Positions 35,348 to 45,893 of a DNA stretch of 64,000 nucleotides are shown one piece after another. The stretch is taken from positions 98,924,036-98,988,035 of the forward strand of contig CM043947.1 in the NCBI GenBank assembly GCA_014529385.2, written 5' to 3'. The stretch comes from Adiantum capillus-veneris. Its lineage: Eukaryota > Streptophyta > Polypodiopsida > Polypodiales > Pteridaceae. Both the position numbers and the translations under genes were made by a program. Each line of letters begins with the position of its first letter. Position 1 is the stretch's first letter. The notes under the pieces were generated by a model. The model made no database searches, was not told the DNA's origin, and saw only the letters and a list, made by a program, of their open reading frames with translations.

Positions 35348-35838
35348 ATCTTGTTGCGAGAAGACGTATAAGATAAGATCGCAGAATCTGCACACCATAT
35401 ATGGTGAAGGCCGCAATTGAGAATGAGAGAGATATGAGTACTGCGTTCTGTCAACGATAAACGTAAGAAGGATGCTCAAGGAACGTCCAAAGATGTGAGA
35501 GACGTCACCCAAAAAAGACAGGGTAAAGTTTTGGATGAAAAGTGCCATTGCGCTACGCTCCATTGCGCTTTTCCCGTTTCTCCAAATTTTGAGCAGAACA
35601 GCAAGAAAAATTGAGATGAAGTTCAGGGTGTCATTAACAAGAAAATTAGATTGATTATAAATAAACGCCACATAAAACACTAATCATATTCTTCTTAACA
35701 CAAAACAACCACAGTTAACAAGAATCAACGCTCAAAAATAAAATTTGTAACAATTTTGAATCTTACATGCGAATCGCATACACATACTGTTGTCACCATG
35801 AATTGAATCGGCGCGTGATCGTTACCGCTCTGATACCA

Positions 35839-35981
35839 TGTTGAGATGTAGAGAGAAAGAGAGAGAGACGAGACAAGAGACACACTATATATGCTCCCAA
35901 AGACTGATTCATATTGATGACAAGATACAAATATATAGGTGAGACCAAGTTCGGTAGAGTGAGCCATATATAGCTCCAACA
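35839..35981 (-). repeat. Copia B 5' LTR
   Basis: 143 bp, plus strand TGTTGAGATG to CTCCAACA. The complement of the 14 bases to its left is the initiator-tRNA primer site TGGTATCAGAGCGG. Confidence 0.9.
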
Positions 35982-37930
35982 AAATGGTCTCTTTTACTTT
36001 TCTTCTTGGGCTCGTGTGAAAATCCATGGTGCTTTAGGGAGTTTTATCGATCCATATGACGCTGTTTGCGGCCAATATTGCTCCATACAATCCACATTTC
36101 TAAGGTCAACTCTGGCTCCCAAAGTATCTTTCTTGCCGGTCAGATGGTCCCATAGTAGATTACCCACATTCTTGAATATGTGCATTGGATCGAGCAAGTG
36201 ATTGATCATGAGTCGGGGCGAGTATGGTAACTTGTACCATAGAGATAGTCTCTTCATCCCTGGGGGCAATCCATCATCACACATCTCTTTCTGCTCTAAC
36301 CATACTTGTGGAGACATCCTTGGTGGCTCTCTTCCCAAAAAGCCATCGTGTAACACATGAACGCTTGATGACCTTCGTAGATTTGCTTCTTCAATGAGGG
36401 CGCCCTACGTGCATTCAGTCTAGGTCCACATGTGACACATGACGTGTATTCGCTTGTTTGAAGCCCTGCATGTATACACATGATAATAGATCAGCTTGAG
36501 AAAAACCAAGATTTACAGCGTCTGAGTGAGGAGTGTAAATAGATAACCTGAGCATTCTGTTAGTCTAGGATAGTCATGCATGGTCCACATTAGAATGCCT
36601 CTGATCAAAGAATTTTGTCGACCTGTGTGTCGGCTCATATCCACCACCTCTAAGACAATCCACAATTGTTGTAGCTCTTCCAATAGTGGACGAAGATACA
36701 CATCCATATTCTTCACTTTATATCGCCCCGGCACAATCAAGCTTAGCCATAGGTGCCCCTTCTTCGTAGTCAACCACGGGGGAATGTTGTAGTTGACGAT
36801 GACAATGGGCCATACACTGTAAGATGTTGATCTTTGACCAAATGGATTTACACCATCCATAGCCATGCCTAAGCGCAAATTTCAAGCTTCCCTGGAAAAA
36901 TCCGACCATGTTCCATCTATATGTTTCCAGGCTGCACAATCTGTAGGAATCCGTAGCACACCATCCGAAGATGTATTCTCCTCATGCCATGATGCTAGGG
37001 CGGCCATGGAATTACATTCAAAGAAATGCTTGATGCGAGGAAGCAGAGGAAAATGTCGCAAAAACTTTTGTGGAATTTTTGTTCCATGGAGATCTTCTTG
37101 ATATATTTCGGAATCACATTTCGGACACTTCTCCATGTCTATGTTTTCCCCTCTGAAAAGAATGCAGTCATTAGGACAAGCGTGGATCGAATTGTAATCC
37201 ATCCCCAAGTTTCACAAAATCTTTCTTGCTTCCTCTCGGGAATCTGGCATCACATTATCAGGTGGTAGTATGTGCTCTTTGAGCAATCTACACAACCTAA
37301 AAATACGGTACAATTGTGTAAAAATCTATCAAATCATTCTACATTTAGAGTTTTATTAATTAAAGTAAACTAATTGTAATAGATCACCTGAAAAGCGCTG
37401 TGATGCTAGTGTCACTCCATCCAAACTTTGTATGCATGTTGAGAAGAATGAGGAGGGCTTTCAATCTAGACACACGTGCTCCATTATACAATGGCGTATC
37501 GGCTTCACTTTTCATATCATCATAGAAAAGCCTTATGAATCCATGATCGTCTCGATCATTTCATCAATCTCGGGCTCAAACATTGCCTCGTTGGGAATGT
37601 GGTCTGGATGATCATCCCTGAGCTGCCAGAGGCTACATCTTGTGGCCTCACATATGCTGCTTGACCAAAGCACCTGCGAACACGTCTATTGGGTTGCAAG
37701 ATTGCTTCCTATTGGCCAGCGTTTGAGTCTGACGAGTTATAATTGGCAACAAATCGATCTATAATAGATGGATCCAGCTCGCCAAATTCGTGAATGTGCT
37801 GCAAAGAAACGCGTCTTGTCCGTCGCACAGCATGCTTTCAATGATTACAAGGACATAAGATCCTCCTTGAGAGATAGGTGTTTCGGTTGGACGGCTCCAC
37901 ATCCTCGTCATTACTTATAATGATGGTAAA
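35982..37930 (-). pseudogene. CACTA tnp2 transposase, N-terminal and central exons
   Basis: Minus strand. An N-terminal zinc-finger-like segment (complement of about 37840-37870) reads RRILCPCNH. An exon near 37389-37560 reads LFYDDMKSEADTPLYNG, then HTKFGWSDTSITALF. The next exon contains HACPNDCILFRGEN, CPKCDSEIYQED and FLRHFPLLPRIKHFF. Then come RLGMAMDGVNPFG and YSVWPIVIVNYNIPPW. The 36356-35994 frame ends MINHLLDPMHIFKN, before copia B. These are the conserved blocks of the tnp2 transposase (Transposase_21 family), which cuts and joins CACTA ends. A TGA at 37212-37214 and further frame changes break the gene. Confidence 0.85.
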
Positions 37931-37985
37931 AATCTTATAACCTGGACAAAAAATTTAATCTTCTATTGGCATTCTTCGTCTCTTA

Positions 37986-37986
<1 letters not shown>

Positions 37987-38041
<55 letters not shown>
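37987..38041. repeat. (CT)n microsatellite
   Basis: About 55 bases of nearly perfect CT dinucleotide repeat, upstream of the CACTA tnp2 gene on its coding strand (where it reads GA). Confidence 0.9.
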
Positions 38042-38045
<4 letters not shown>

Positions 38046-38423
38046 TTCACACTGTACACTACCTCACATTCTCTAGTCATGTCCAATCCCCGCACACATC
38101 CGTCTAGAGGTGCACGAAGACCAGAACCACCGGGTTATAATCTCGTGTTTATTGGTCAATGCCTATATTTGTGGGTACAAGAAATCTACACACCCACGTC
38201 TACCTGATACTGCATGTAGTGGACAAAATCCCTTTGCCTCTTCTCTAGCTGTAGCATTTCACAACATCTTAACATCTTTTCACAGTAGACCTTTGTTTGT
38301 AGCATGCAGGTACGCCATTCTTGCAATGTAGCTGATGTCTGCTCAAGGCACTTAATTCTTACTCTATATTTGACGGGATGTGGTGTGTGTGTGTGTGTGT
38401 CTGTGTGTGACCCTTGGAATCGT

Positions 38424-40875
38424 TGTCATGCACCTCCGCTGCCATGAAGAGAAACAGAGTAGAGAAATGCAAGCGAAGCTTCTTTGAAACCTACACATTT
38501 AATAATCAGTGATCAGGGCTTGTTAACAGGCCAAGTTTAATGATTAATGTATGCTAGATGCGTCTTAAAAGGGCCAACAGATGCCTTAATGATACCAAAA
38601 ATGAGTATGTTTTAGTGACCACATATGAGAGATTATGATCTAGAACTGTAGTGCTTGAAGTGCTCTACCGGCTTGTCTTTATGGCTCATCGATTGGAGCC
38701 ACGGTGAAGAAGTTATGACACTTTGAAGTTTAAGTCGATTGCAGATCCGTATCGGATTGAGCAACTGTAGCTGAGGTGACAAAAATGGAATGAATGCATG
38801 GGCCTGAAGTGCTCATTTTGTGGAGCGTGTTGGTATTTTCAAATCAGCAATCGGAGTTCCGGTTGCCAAGATATTGGCCATTAAAGATTTATCGGGGGCC
38901 GGTTCCGTGCCAGTCTAGTCGGCTCAGTCGGAGTGCCATCTGGGAATTTTTTAGCTTTATTCAGGTTTTGATATGCTGGAGCAGCAAGTGCTTTAGGAGT
39001 TATCAAGGCTAAGAAACGAGCAAAGCCCACCTTGTGTGGAAGGAGGATCGGGTAAAAGAAAATTGAAGTACGGAGGGACAACTGAAGACCTTTGAGCTCT
39101 TTTCGACATTATCAAGTCTTGTAGCAAACAAAAGGACCTACAAATGTGCACCAAAATACATGCTGACATTATTGATAGGGGGTTTCTCGAAGAGGAAATT
39201 TTGCTTGGAAATGCATTACTTCCCATGTATGCAAAATGTGGTGCACTCACAAAAGCCAGAAAACTGTTTGATGAGCTTCCAGCAAGGAATGTTGTCACAT
39301 GGAATGCACTTATTGATGCATATGCTCAGAGTGGGCTTGGTCATGAAGCATTGAGCTATTTTGGATGGATGCATAAAGAGGGGATTTTCCCTCATACAGT
39401 TACTTACATTTGCATCCTAAAGCCTGCAGGAGCATTGGAGCAGTTGAGAAAGGTGACGAGATACATGCAGAGATTGGGAGAAGTGGACTATTACAAGAAG
39501 ATATCGTTCTTGGGACGGCTTTAGTGAACATGGATGCTAAGTGTGGTGCCCAAAGTGGCCGCCCACATGAGGTTCAATGGCCATTCTATTTTAAAAGGGT
39601 GGTGTGAACAATACAATGGGAGGCCATGGTGTTCAGAAAATGGGCAGCGGCACAAACAGGGAAGGAGGGGCTTGCAGCGGCCACGAGTGAGCTCGGACGA
39701 GCATGCAACTGAAGAGAAAACTATGGAGAATTGCCTCGCATAGCATTTCGACAGTTTTGGCGGAGGTCAAGATCTCACCTGCCATGTCATCAAGCAGGCT
39801 TTCCCGCACCACGTCAGTCACGGCGCTGTGACTACATGGTGGGGCAAAAAGATGAAGAAGGATATTATAAGAAAAATCTATAAACAAGAGAAAGGAGAGA
39901 GTTGTTCGAAGAGGCAAGGAGACGAAGGCGAAACGATGAAGAGTAGGAGAGCCTGAGGAGGTCAAGGAGGGGTTTTTTTTCTCTCTTCTCTCTCGAGATA
40001 GGTCTCGTCGAGGTAAGAAGCAACGGCAAGAAGGTGATTGAAAGTGAAGGCAAGCGAGAGAGCAGAGCAAGGGAAATCTATCGAACTTGGAGCAGAAGGT
40101 AGAGAGGGTGAGAGAAGCTTGGAGCAAGCACGACTCTCTCTCTTTCAGCTTAGCAAACAAGGAGATTCTCTTCCTCTCAGCCTTTGCTAACAAAGGGGAT
40201 ACATCCTCTTAAGCTTAAGGAAGGGGTTAGCAACCAAGGCAACCAAGGAGACTCTTTCTCATCGGCTTAGGCAAGAAGCAAGGTGTGAAGTGATTAGAGC
40301 AAATCAAGGTCGAGAAGTTCTTGTGCAGGTTTGAGCAAGCCAAGGCGAGGTCAAATCGAGTAATCCTGAGAAAGCGATCTTGGTCTTGAACCAAAGCAAG
40401 AGAAGAAAGTAAGAGAAGACATGCACGGTAAACAAAGCAAGGAAAGAAGCAGGAGGAAGTTACAATTAGAGAATAGCAATTAAGCCGGTCCAAAGCATTG
40501 ATGATCAAGGCAGTGAACTGTATTGAAGACTGCAGAATCCACGAGCAATCTAAGCAGATGAAGCGACATGAGGGAGTTTCCATCACCGTTATCAGCTAAT
40601 GTTTGATTAATCATTTTGTTAAGTCCGGTGTTGTTAGGGGCCCGGTTAATCCTGTAAACGGGAGCTTAAACTCCTAGTAAGTAGATGATCCAAGTGACGG
40701 TGCTGTTAATAGCCCTCCTTGGCTAACGACTAAGTTGTACTCAAAGTAATATTCAATTCATGATTGCGGTGATTTCCAGAGCTGTCAGTGTCTCTTGTTC
40801 TCTCTCTTTCACACCTCCCACTGCCAGGGGCCCAGCGCCTGCCTGGCTCACGTAGCGAACACATATCACCCGACA
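38424..40875 (+). repeat. 5' LTR of the PPR-bearing element
   Basis: 2,452 bp, aligned along its whole length with 43431-45893. It contains a PPR fragment (39010-39660) and, further on, purine-rich sequence. Confidence 0.9.
39040..39600 (+). pseudogene. PPR gene fragment inside the 5' LTR
   Basis: The translation includes FDIIKSCSKQKDLQMCTKIH, GNALLPMYAKCGALTKARKL, FDELPARNVVTWNALIDAYA and SGLGHEALSYFGWMHKEGI. These are successive repeats of the PLS class of plant pentatricopeptide repeat proteins, which bind organelle RNA. After about 39415 the homology moves to another frame (GAVEKGDEIHAEIGRSGLL, VLGTALVNMDAKCGA). That frameshift is shared with the 3' LTR copy, so it predates insertion of the element. 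A TGA at 39093-39095 is CGA in the 3' LTR. This is a captured gene fragment, not a working PPR gene. Confidence 0.88.
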
Positions 40876-40879
40876 TCTT

Positions 40880-40894
40880 TGGTGAACCCGACGC
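40880..40894 (+). other. Primer-binding site of the PPR-bearing element
   Basis: TGGTGAACCCGACGC, four bases after the 5' LTR. It is unlike the sites of gypsy A, C and D, and unlike initiator tRNA. Position and the leading TGG support the call. Confidence 0.55.
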
Positions 40895-40920
40895 GAAACG
40901 ATCCGGGGTGGGAGGTAAAG

Positions 40921-42654
40921 ATGGAGATGCTAGAACAGTTAAAGCAATTTATTGAAGATTTCAGTGCCAATGGATTTGATAAAAATGTAACAGTTGCAGA
41001 TTTGCCAAAAATGATGGAATTGGTTCAAGGGTATCTGCAGGAAGCAAAAGCCATGCAGATAAAAAAGCAGATTGATGATGCTATAGAGTTAGCACTTGAT
41101 GATGTATGTGAGCAGTATTATGTTTTTCAGGGATATGATCTAGAAGGTTTTTTTGCATGTTATGAAGATGAGATGAAGAGCCAAAATGTTTCAAAAGATT
41201 GGATGATTGCAGCTTTTGAGGAGGTTGTAAACTCGAATTTTAAAAAGCAGGTTCAAGAACTGGTAGAAGAATATCCCACACGGTGGGAGTATTTTGCAGA
41301 GGAATTTATTTACGAAAGCTCAAGGATTCTAGATTGGGAAATAAAGGAGATTATTGAACAAATTAAGGTTGTGTTCAGTAAAGGTGAAGGAGATCAGATG
41401 CAGATCCTCAACTATGATGAATTCTAGGAGAATATTTCTGCAAGAAGTAAAGCCAAAGAAAACGTTGAGCTGAAAGTAGCAGATTCAGTGCGAGAGGAGC
41501 TTATTTTGAGCAACGAAGAAAAGGTAAATGATGAATTTGATGCTGAAACAGGCTTATATGATTTTTTTTCAAATATTTCTCGCATGGACGCTACCTCTAA
41601 TAATGGTTCCAGTAAAGACATAGACTGTACAACAAGTTGTTCACAAGCTATTGACCTTGACATGGGTTATTCTAAAGGAGTTGATCAAGCATATTAGCCT
41701 CTACAAGATATTTCTAAAACTATCAGCACTATAGGCGAGTTTGTTAACATGTTTGCTGCAGATGATTGCATAAACAAAGCTTTTATATACACAGTAACTG
41801 ATGAAGTGGATAAGATTGTGGACCGAGCACAGGATGAGCCTGAGGATGTCAATGAACCTATGATTGCTACTAGCAATATGATTGCAGATGTTGCTATCAT
41901 AGAAGAGGATGCTATAATCGATGAATTTTTATCTAGATCTGAAGGAGATGTTTATGGCAGTATAGAAGAGCTTTTTGATGTGTATACCTCTTTAGAGGGG
42001 GTGCCAACTTATCCTTTACAGTTTTATAATGTATTGCTAAGTGCAAATGAGGAAGCAGAGGATGATATGAATGAGTATGAAGATTTCTTGGATCATGCTG
42101 ATTGTGAACAGATTATAGATAGGAATTTTACATCTATGCTTGTACATGGGATGCATGAGGAGATAACTCCTACAGTTTTGATTAACGTTGAGACTTCCAA
42201 AGGTGATTTTCCCGAGGATGTTATGGATGAAGATCTACATTATAAAGGTGTTTTTCATGATCAAGATGAAATCCCAATAGGTGAAAATTCGTCTGATGAT
42301 ACAGGTCGAGAGACTCCCAAGGTTTTTCATGATGACTATGAAGCTAGAGGGGGTGATGATGCTAAATCATCCTTGATACTGCATAAAATGCACAGGGTTT
42401 TTCATTTTCTTGGACAATGTGCTAGATGTGGCTACAGTTGGATGCTATTCCTATTGATGCTTATGTCAATGATGTCTTGGCTACTAGTAAAAGGGAGTCA
42501 GATTTCTTTCATGCTTTCTGGTAACGAGCTTAAGTTGCCAAGAGTTTACGGAATGTGGGTGTTGCACTATGCTTCAGGTGAAGCTCTAGTATATTGCGGA
42601 GTCCATCAATGTTATGTGCTCTCGATAGTGTTTGATCCAAGATATTCTAATTAA
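40921..42654 (+). CDS. Acidic protein of unknown function, sole interior frame of the LTR element
   Basis: From ATG 40921 (MEMLEQLKQFIEDFSANGFD) one reading frame stays open for about 577 codons to TAA at 42654, except for TAG codons at 41425-41427 and 41695-41697. The first 170 residues look helical and mixed (MMELVQGYLQEAKAMQIKKQ, WMIAAFEEVVNSNFKKQVQ). The middle is strongly acidic (EEDAIIDEFLSRSEGDVYGS, EEAEDDMNEYEDFLDHADCE). The last 90 residues contain a hydrophobic run (SWMLFLLMLMSMMSWLLV) and Cys/Tyr-rich sequence. I recognise no family. By position it replaces gag-pol; it could be a diverged gag or a captured host gene. One frame kept over 1.7 kb argues for recent coding function. Confidence 0.55.
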
Positions 42655-43418
42655 GGATATTCATAAGCAAATTCAATATGGATGGATACTGATCATTATG
42701 CATAGTAATTGCGTGCTATTTGCACCAAGGGTAGCATATTTGAACGAGAAATGTTTAATGTTGATTGATACAGGAAATGTATGCTCATGTGGATATTATG
42801 ATGCCCCAATGTGTGGGAAATTCATTATTACCCCATTTTATCCTGGGGGTCACTAAAGTGCAAGTTGCAGATGCAGACGATACCAAATGCCTGATGTAGC
42901 AGGCTGCATGATGCAAGGTTTTGTTTTCTAGCTTATGTTAAGTTAGAAGAGTGTTTGGTTATGCGTTCAATAAGATTACATGGTTGGCTTCCAACTGACT
43001 TCTTTGGACAATTGACAAAGTATCTTCACATCTTTTGAGTTGGTTCTGCTACCATAACTTGAGGTAAAGGACTTGACGGCCATTCCGTGTGCAGACAGAG
43101 TAAGGCATACTTGATCTTGACAAGGTTCCTTAAAGAGAGCTTAATGGTCAAGCCGTGTGCATAATTAACTGGAGCACTTGAGTCTGGCGGGGTTCAATAA
43201 ACAAGTTATCCATGATTGGATGCTTTGAAGATACGGCAGATACAGTTCAAAGATTTTTGATGGGCAGCTACCTAATGATTAAGCTAAAAAATTAATGATA
43301 GGGTATATGCCTTATTTTGTTTTTCATAATGTGAGTCTCATGATGGAAAGAGCTTAAGGTACCTAAAGCAGATATAGATTAAAGTGCAGCTGGCACAGAC
43401 CGCAGGCTGTGCACGTTC
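42655..43418 (+). other. Interior 3' region of the PPR-bearing element
   Basis: A shifted frame (42632-42856, IQYGWILIIMHSN, CSCGYYDAPMCGKF) may be the frameshifted end of the acidic protein. From 42857 to the purine tract no coding region is apparent. Confidence 0.4.
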
Positions 43419-43430
43419 AGAGGGGGTGGA
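43419..43430 (+). other. Polypurine tract of the PPR-bearing element
   Basis: AGAGGGGGTGGA directly abutting the 3' LTR (TGTCATGCA). It is the plus-strand primer site expected of an LTR retrotransposon and orients the element. Confidence 0.8.
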
Positions 43431-45893
43431 TGTCATGCAGCTCCGCTGCCATGTAGAGAAACAGAGCAGAGAAATGCAAGCTAAGCTTCTTTGAAGCCTA
43501 CACGTTTAATGGTCAGTGATCAAGGCTTGTTAACAGGCCAAGTTTAATGTTTAATGTATGCCAGACACGTCTTAAAAGGGCCCACAGATGCCTTAATGAT
43601 TCCAAAAATGAGTATGCTTGCAGTGACCATAGATGAGAGATTATGATCTAGAACTGTAGTGCTTGCAGTGCTCTACCGGCTTGTCTTTATGGCTCGTCGA
43701 TTTGAGCCACAGTGAATAAGTTATGGCACTTTGAAGCTTAAGTCGATTGCAGATCAGTACCCGATTGAGCAATTGAGGTGACAAAAATGGAATGAATGCA
43801 CGGGCCTAAAGTGCTCACTTTGTGAAGCGTGTTCGTCTTTCCAGATCAGCGATCGGAGTTTCGGTTGCCAAGATACTGGCCGTTAAAAATTCATCGGGGG
43901 CCGGTTCCGTGCCAGTCTAGTCGCCTCGTCCGGAGTGCCATATGGGAATTGTTGATCTTTATTTAGGTTTTGATATGCGGGAGCAGCAAGTGCTTAAAGA
44001 GCCATCAAGGCTTAGAAACAAGCGAAGCCCACCTTGCGTGGAAGGAGGATCAAGTAAAAGTAGATTGAAGTACGGAGGGACAACTGAAGACCTTCGAGCT
44101 CTTTTCGACATTATCAAGTCTTGTAGCAAACAAAAGGACCTACAAATGTGCACCAAAATACATGCTCACATTCTTGATAGGGGGTTGCTTGAAGAGGAAA
44201 TTTTGCTTGGAAATGCATTACTTACCATCTACGCAAAATGTGGTGTCCCCACAAAAGCCAGAAAACTGTTTGATGAGCTCCCAGCAAGGAATGTTGTCAC
44301 ATGGAATGCACTTATTGGTGCATATGCTTAGAGTGGTCTTCATCATGAAGCATTGATCTATTCTGGATGGATGCAAAAAGAGGGGATTTTCCCTAATACA
44401 GTTACTTACATTTTCATCCTAAATCTTGCGGGAGCATTGGAGCAATTGAGAAAGGTGACGAGATACATTCAGAGATTGGGAGAAGTGGACTATTACAAGA
44501 AGATATTGTTCTTGGCATGGCTTTAGTGGACATGTATGCTAAGTATGGTGCCCAAAGTGGCCGCCCACATGAGGTTCAATGGCCATCCTATTTTAAAAGG
44601 GTGGTGTGAACAAAACAATGGGACGCCATGGCATTCAAAAAATGGGCAGCGGCACACGCAGGGAAGGAGGGGCTCGTAGCGGCCACGAGTGAGCTCGGAC
44701 GAGCATGCAATTGAAGAGAAAACTATGGAGAATCTCCTCGCGCAGCATTTCAACACTGGCTGAGACAATTTTGGCGGAGCTCGAGATCTCACCTACCATG
44801 TCATCAAGGAGGGTTTCCCACACCACGTCAGTCATGGCGCCGTGTCTGCGTGGTGGGGCAAAAAGCTGAAGAAGACTATTATAAGAAAAAGCTATCAGCC
44901 CAGAGAAAGGAGAGAGTTGCTAGAAGAGGCAAGGAGACGAAGGCAAAACGAAGAAGAGCAGGAGAGGGTGAGGAGGTCAAGGAGGGGTTTTATTTTTGTC
45001 TTCTCTCTTGAGATAGGTCTCGGCAAGGCAAGAAGCAAGGGCAAGAAGGTGATTGAAAGTGAAGGCAAGCGAGAGAGGCGAGGAAGGGAAAGCTATCCAA
45101 CTTGGAGCAGAAGGTAGAGAGGGTGAGAGAAGCTTGGAGAAAGCATGACTCTCTCTCTTTCGGCTTAGCAAACAAGGAGATTCTCTTCCTCTCGGCCCTT
45201 GCTAACAAAGGGGATACATCCTCTTAAGCTTAAGCAAGGGCTTAGCAACCAAGGCAACCAAGGAGACCTTTCTCATTGGCTTAGGCAAGAAGCAAGGTGT
45301 GAAGTGATTAGAGCAAATCAAGGTCGAGAAGTGCTTGTCGAGGCTTGAGCAAGCCAAGGCGAGGTCGAATCGAGTAAGCTTGAGAAAGCGATCTTGGTCT
45401 TGAACCAAAGAAAGAGAATAAAGCAGGAGAAGACATGCACGGTAAACAAAGCAAGGAAAGAAGCAGGAGGAATTTACAATTAGAGAATGGAAATTAAGCC
45501 GGTCCAAAGCATTGATGATCAAGGTAGTGAACTGAGTTGAAGACTGCAAAATCCACGAGGAATCAAAGTAAATGAAGGGACATGAGAAAGTTTTTATCAC
45601 CGTTATCAGCTTATGTTTGATTAATCATTTTGTTAAGTCCGGTGTCGTTAGGGGCCCGGTTAATCCTGTAAACGGGAGCTTAAACTCCTAGTAAGTAGAT
45701 GATCCAAGTGAAGGTGCTGTTAACAGCCCGCCTTCGCTAAGGACTAAGTTGTACTCAAAGTAATATTTAATTAATTGATGATTGTAGTGATTGCTAGAGC
45801 TATCAGTGTCTCTTGTTCTCTCTCTTTCACATGTCTCCTAGCTAGGGGCCCGACGCCTGCTCGACTTACGTAGCGAACACATATCCCCCGACA
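43431..45893 (+). repeat. 3' LTR of the PPR-bearing element
   Basis: 2,463 bp, starting TGTCATGCA and ending GACA, followed by TCGT (45894-45897), the same as the four bases before 38424. Confidence 0.9.
43942..44600 (+). pseudogene. PPR gene fragment inside the 3' LTR
   Basis: Same PPR segment as at 39040-39600, here open from MGIVDLYLGFDM (43942) through FDIIKSCSKQKDLQMCTKIH and GNALLTIYAKCG to VVTWNALIGAYA. A TAG at 44329-44331 follows, where the 5' LTR has CAG (39327-39329). The later frameshift into IHSEIGRSGLLQED-like sequence is shared. The two LTRs therefore carry different nonsense mutations in the same captured fragment. Confidence 0.88.

Larger units (their letters stand above)
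31497..35981 (-). mobile_element. Copia B, complete-ended Ty1/copia element
   Basis: 4,485 bp with 143-bp LTRs (31497-31639 and 35839-35981) that differ at about five sites. On the minus strand a primer site TGGTATCAGAGCGG follows the 5' LTR, and a purine tract GAGTGGGGG precedes the 3' LTR. Flanks are GAATG on the left and AAATG on the right, a 5-bp duplication with one change. It is inserted in the tnp2 gene of the CACTA element. It is the best reference for the degenerate copia copies A and D. Confidence 0.9.
38424..45893 (+). mobile_element. Non-autonomous LTR element with PPR-bearing LTRs
   Basis: 7,470 bp bounded by 2.45-kb direct repeats that begin TGTCATGCA and end CCCGACA, flanked on both sides by TCGT. 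Inside the left repeat edge is TCTTTGGTGAACCCGACGC, a likely primer site (TGG at 40880). Directly before the right repeat is the purine tract AGAGGGGGTGGA (43419-43430). These are the full structural marks of an LTR retrotransposon. No gag, protease, reverse transcriptase or integrase is recognisable; the interior carries one long acidic frame. It is inserted in the non-coding right arm of the CACTA element. Confidence 0.88.

Noticed and set aside
39633-40193. Minus-strand frame of 186 codons and its counterpart near 45000
   Set aside because: They lie in the purine-rich part of the PPR-bearing LTR. The translation is Ser/Leu/Phe-rich low complexity opposite GAG/AAG runs.
42400-42654. Hydrophobic C-terminus of the acidic protein as an envelope-like transmembrane segment
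   Set aside because: A single Leu/Met run with no signal peptide, glycosylation pattern or cleavage motif; composition alone is not enough.
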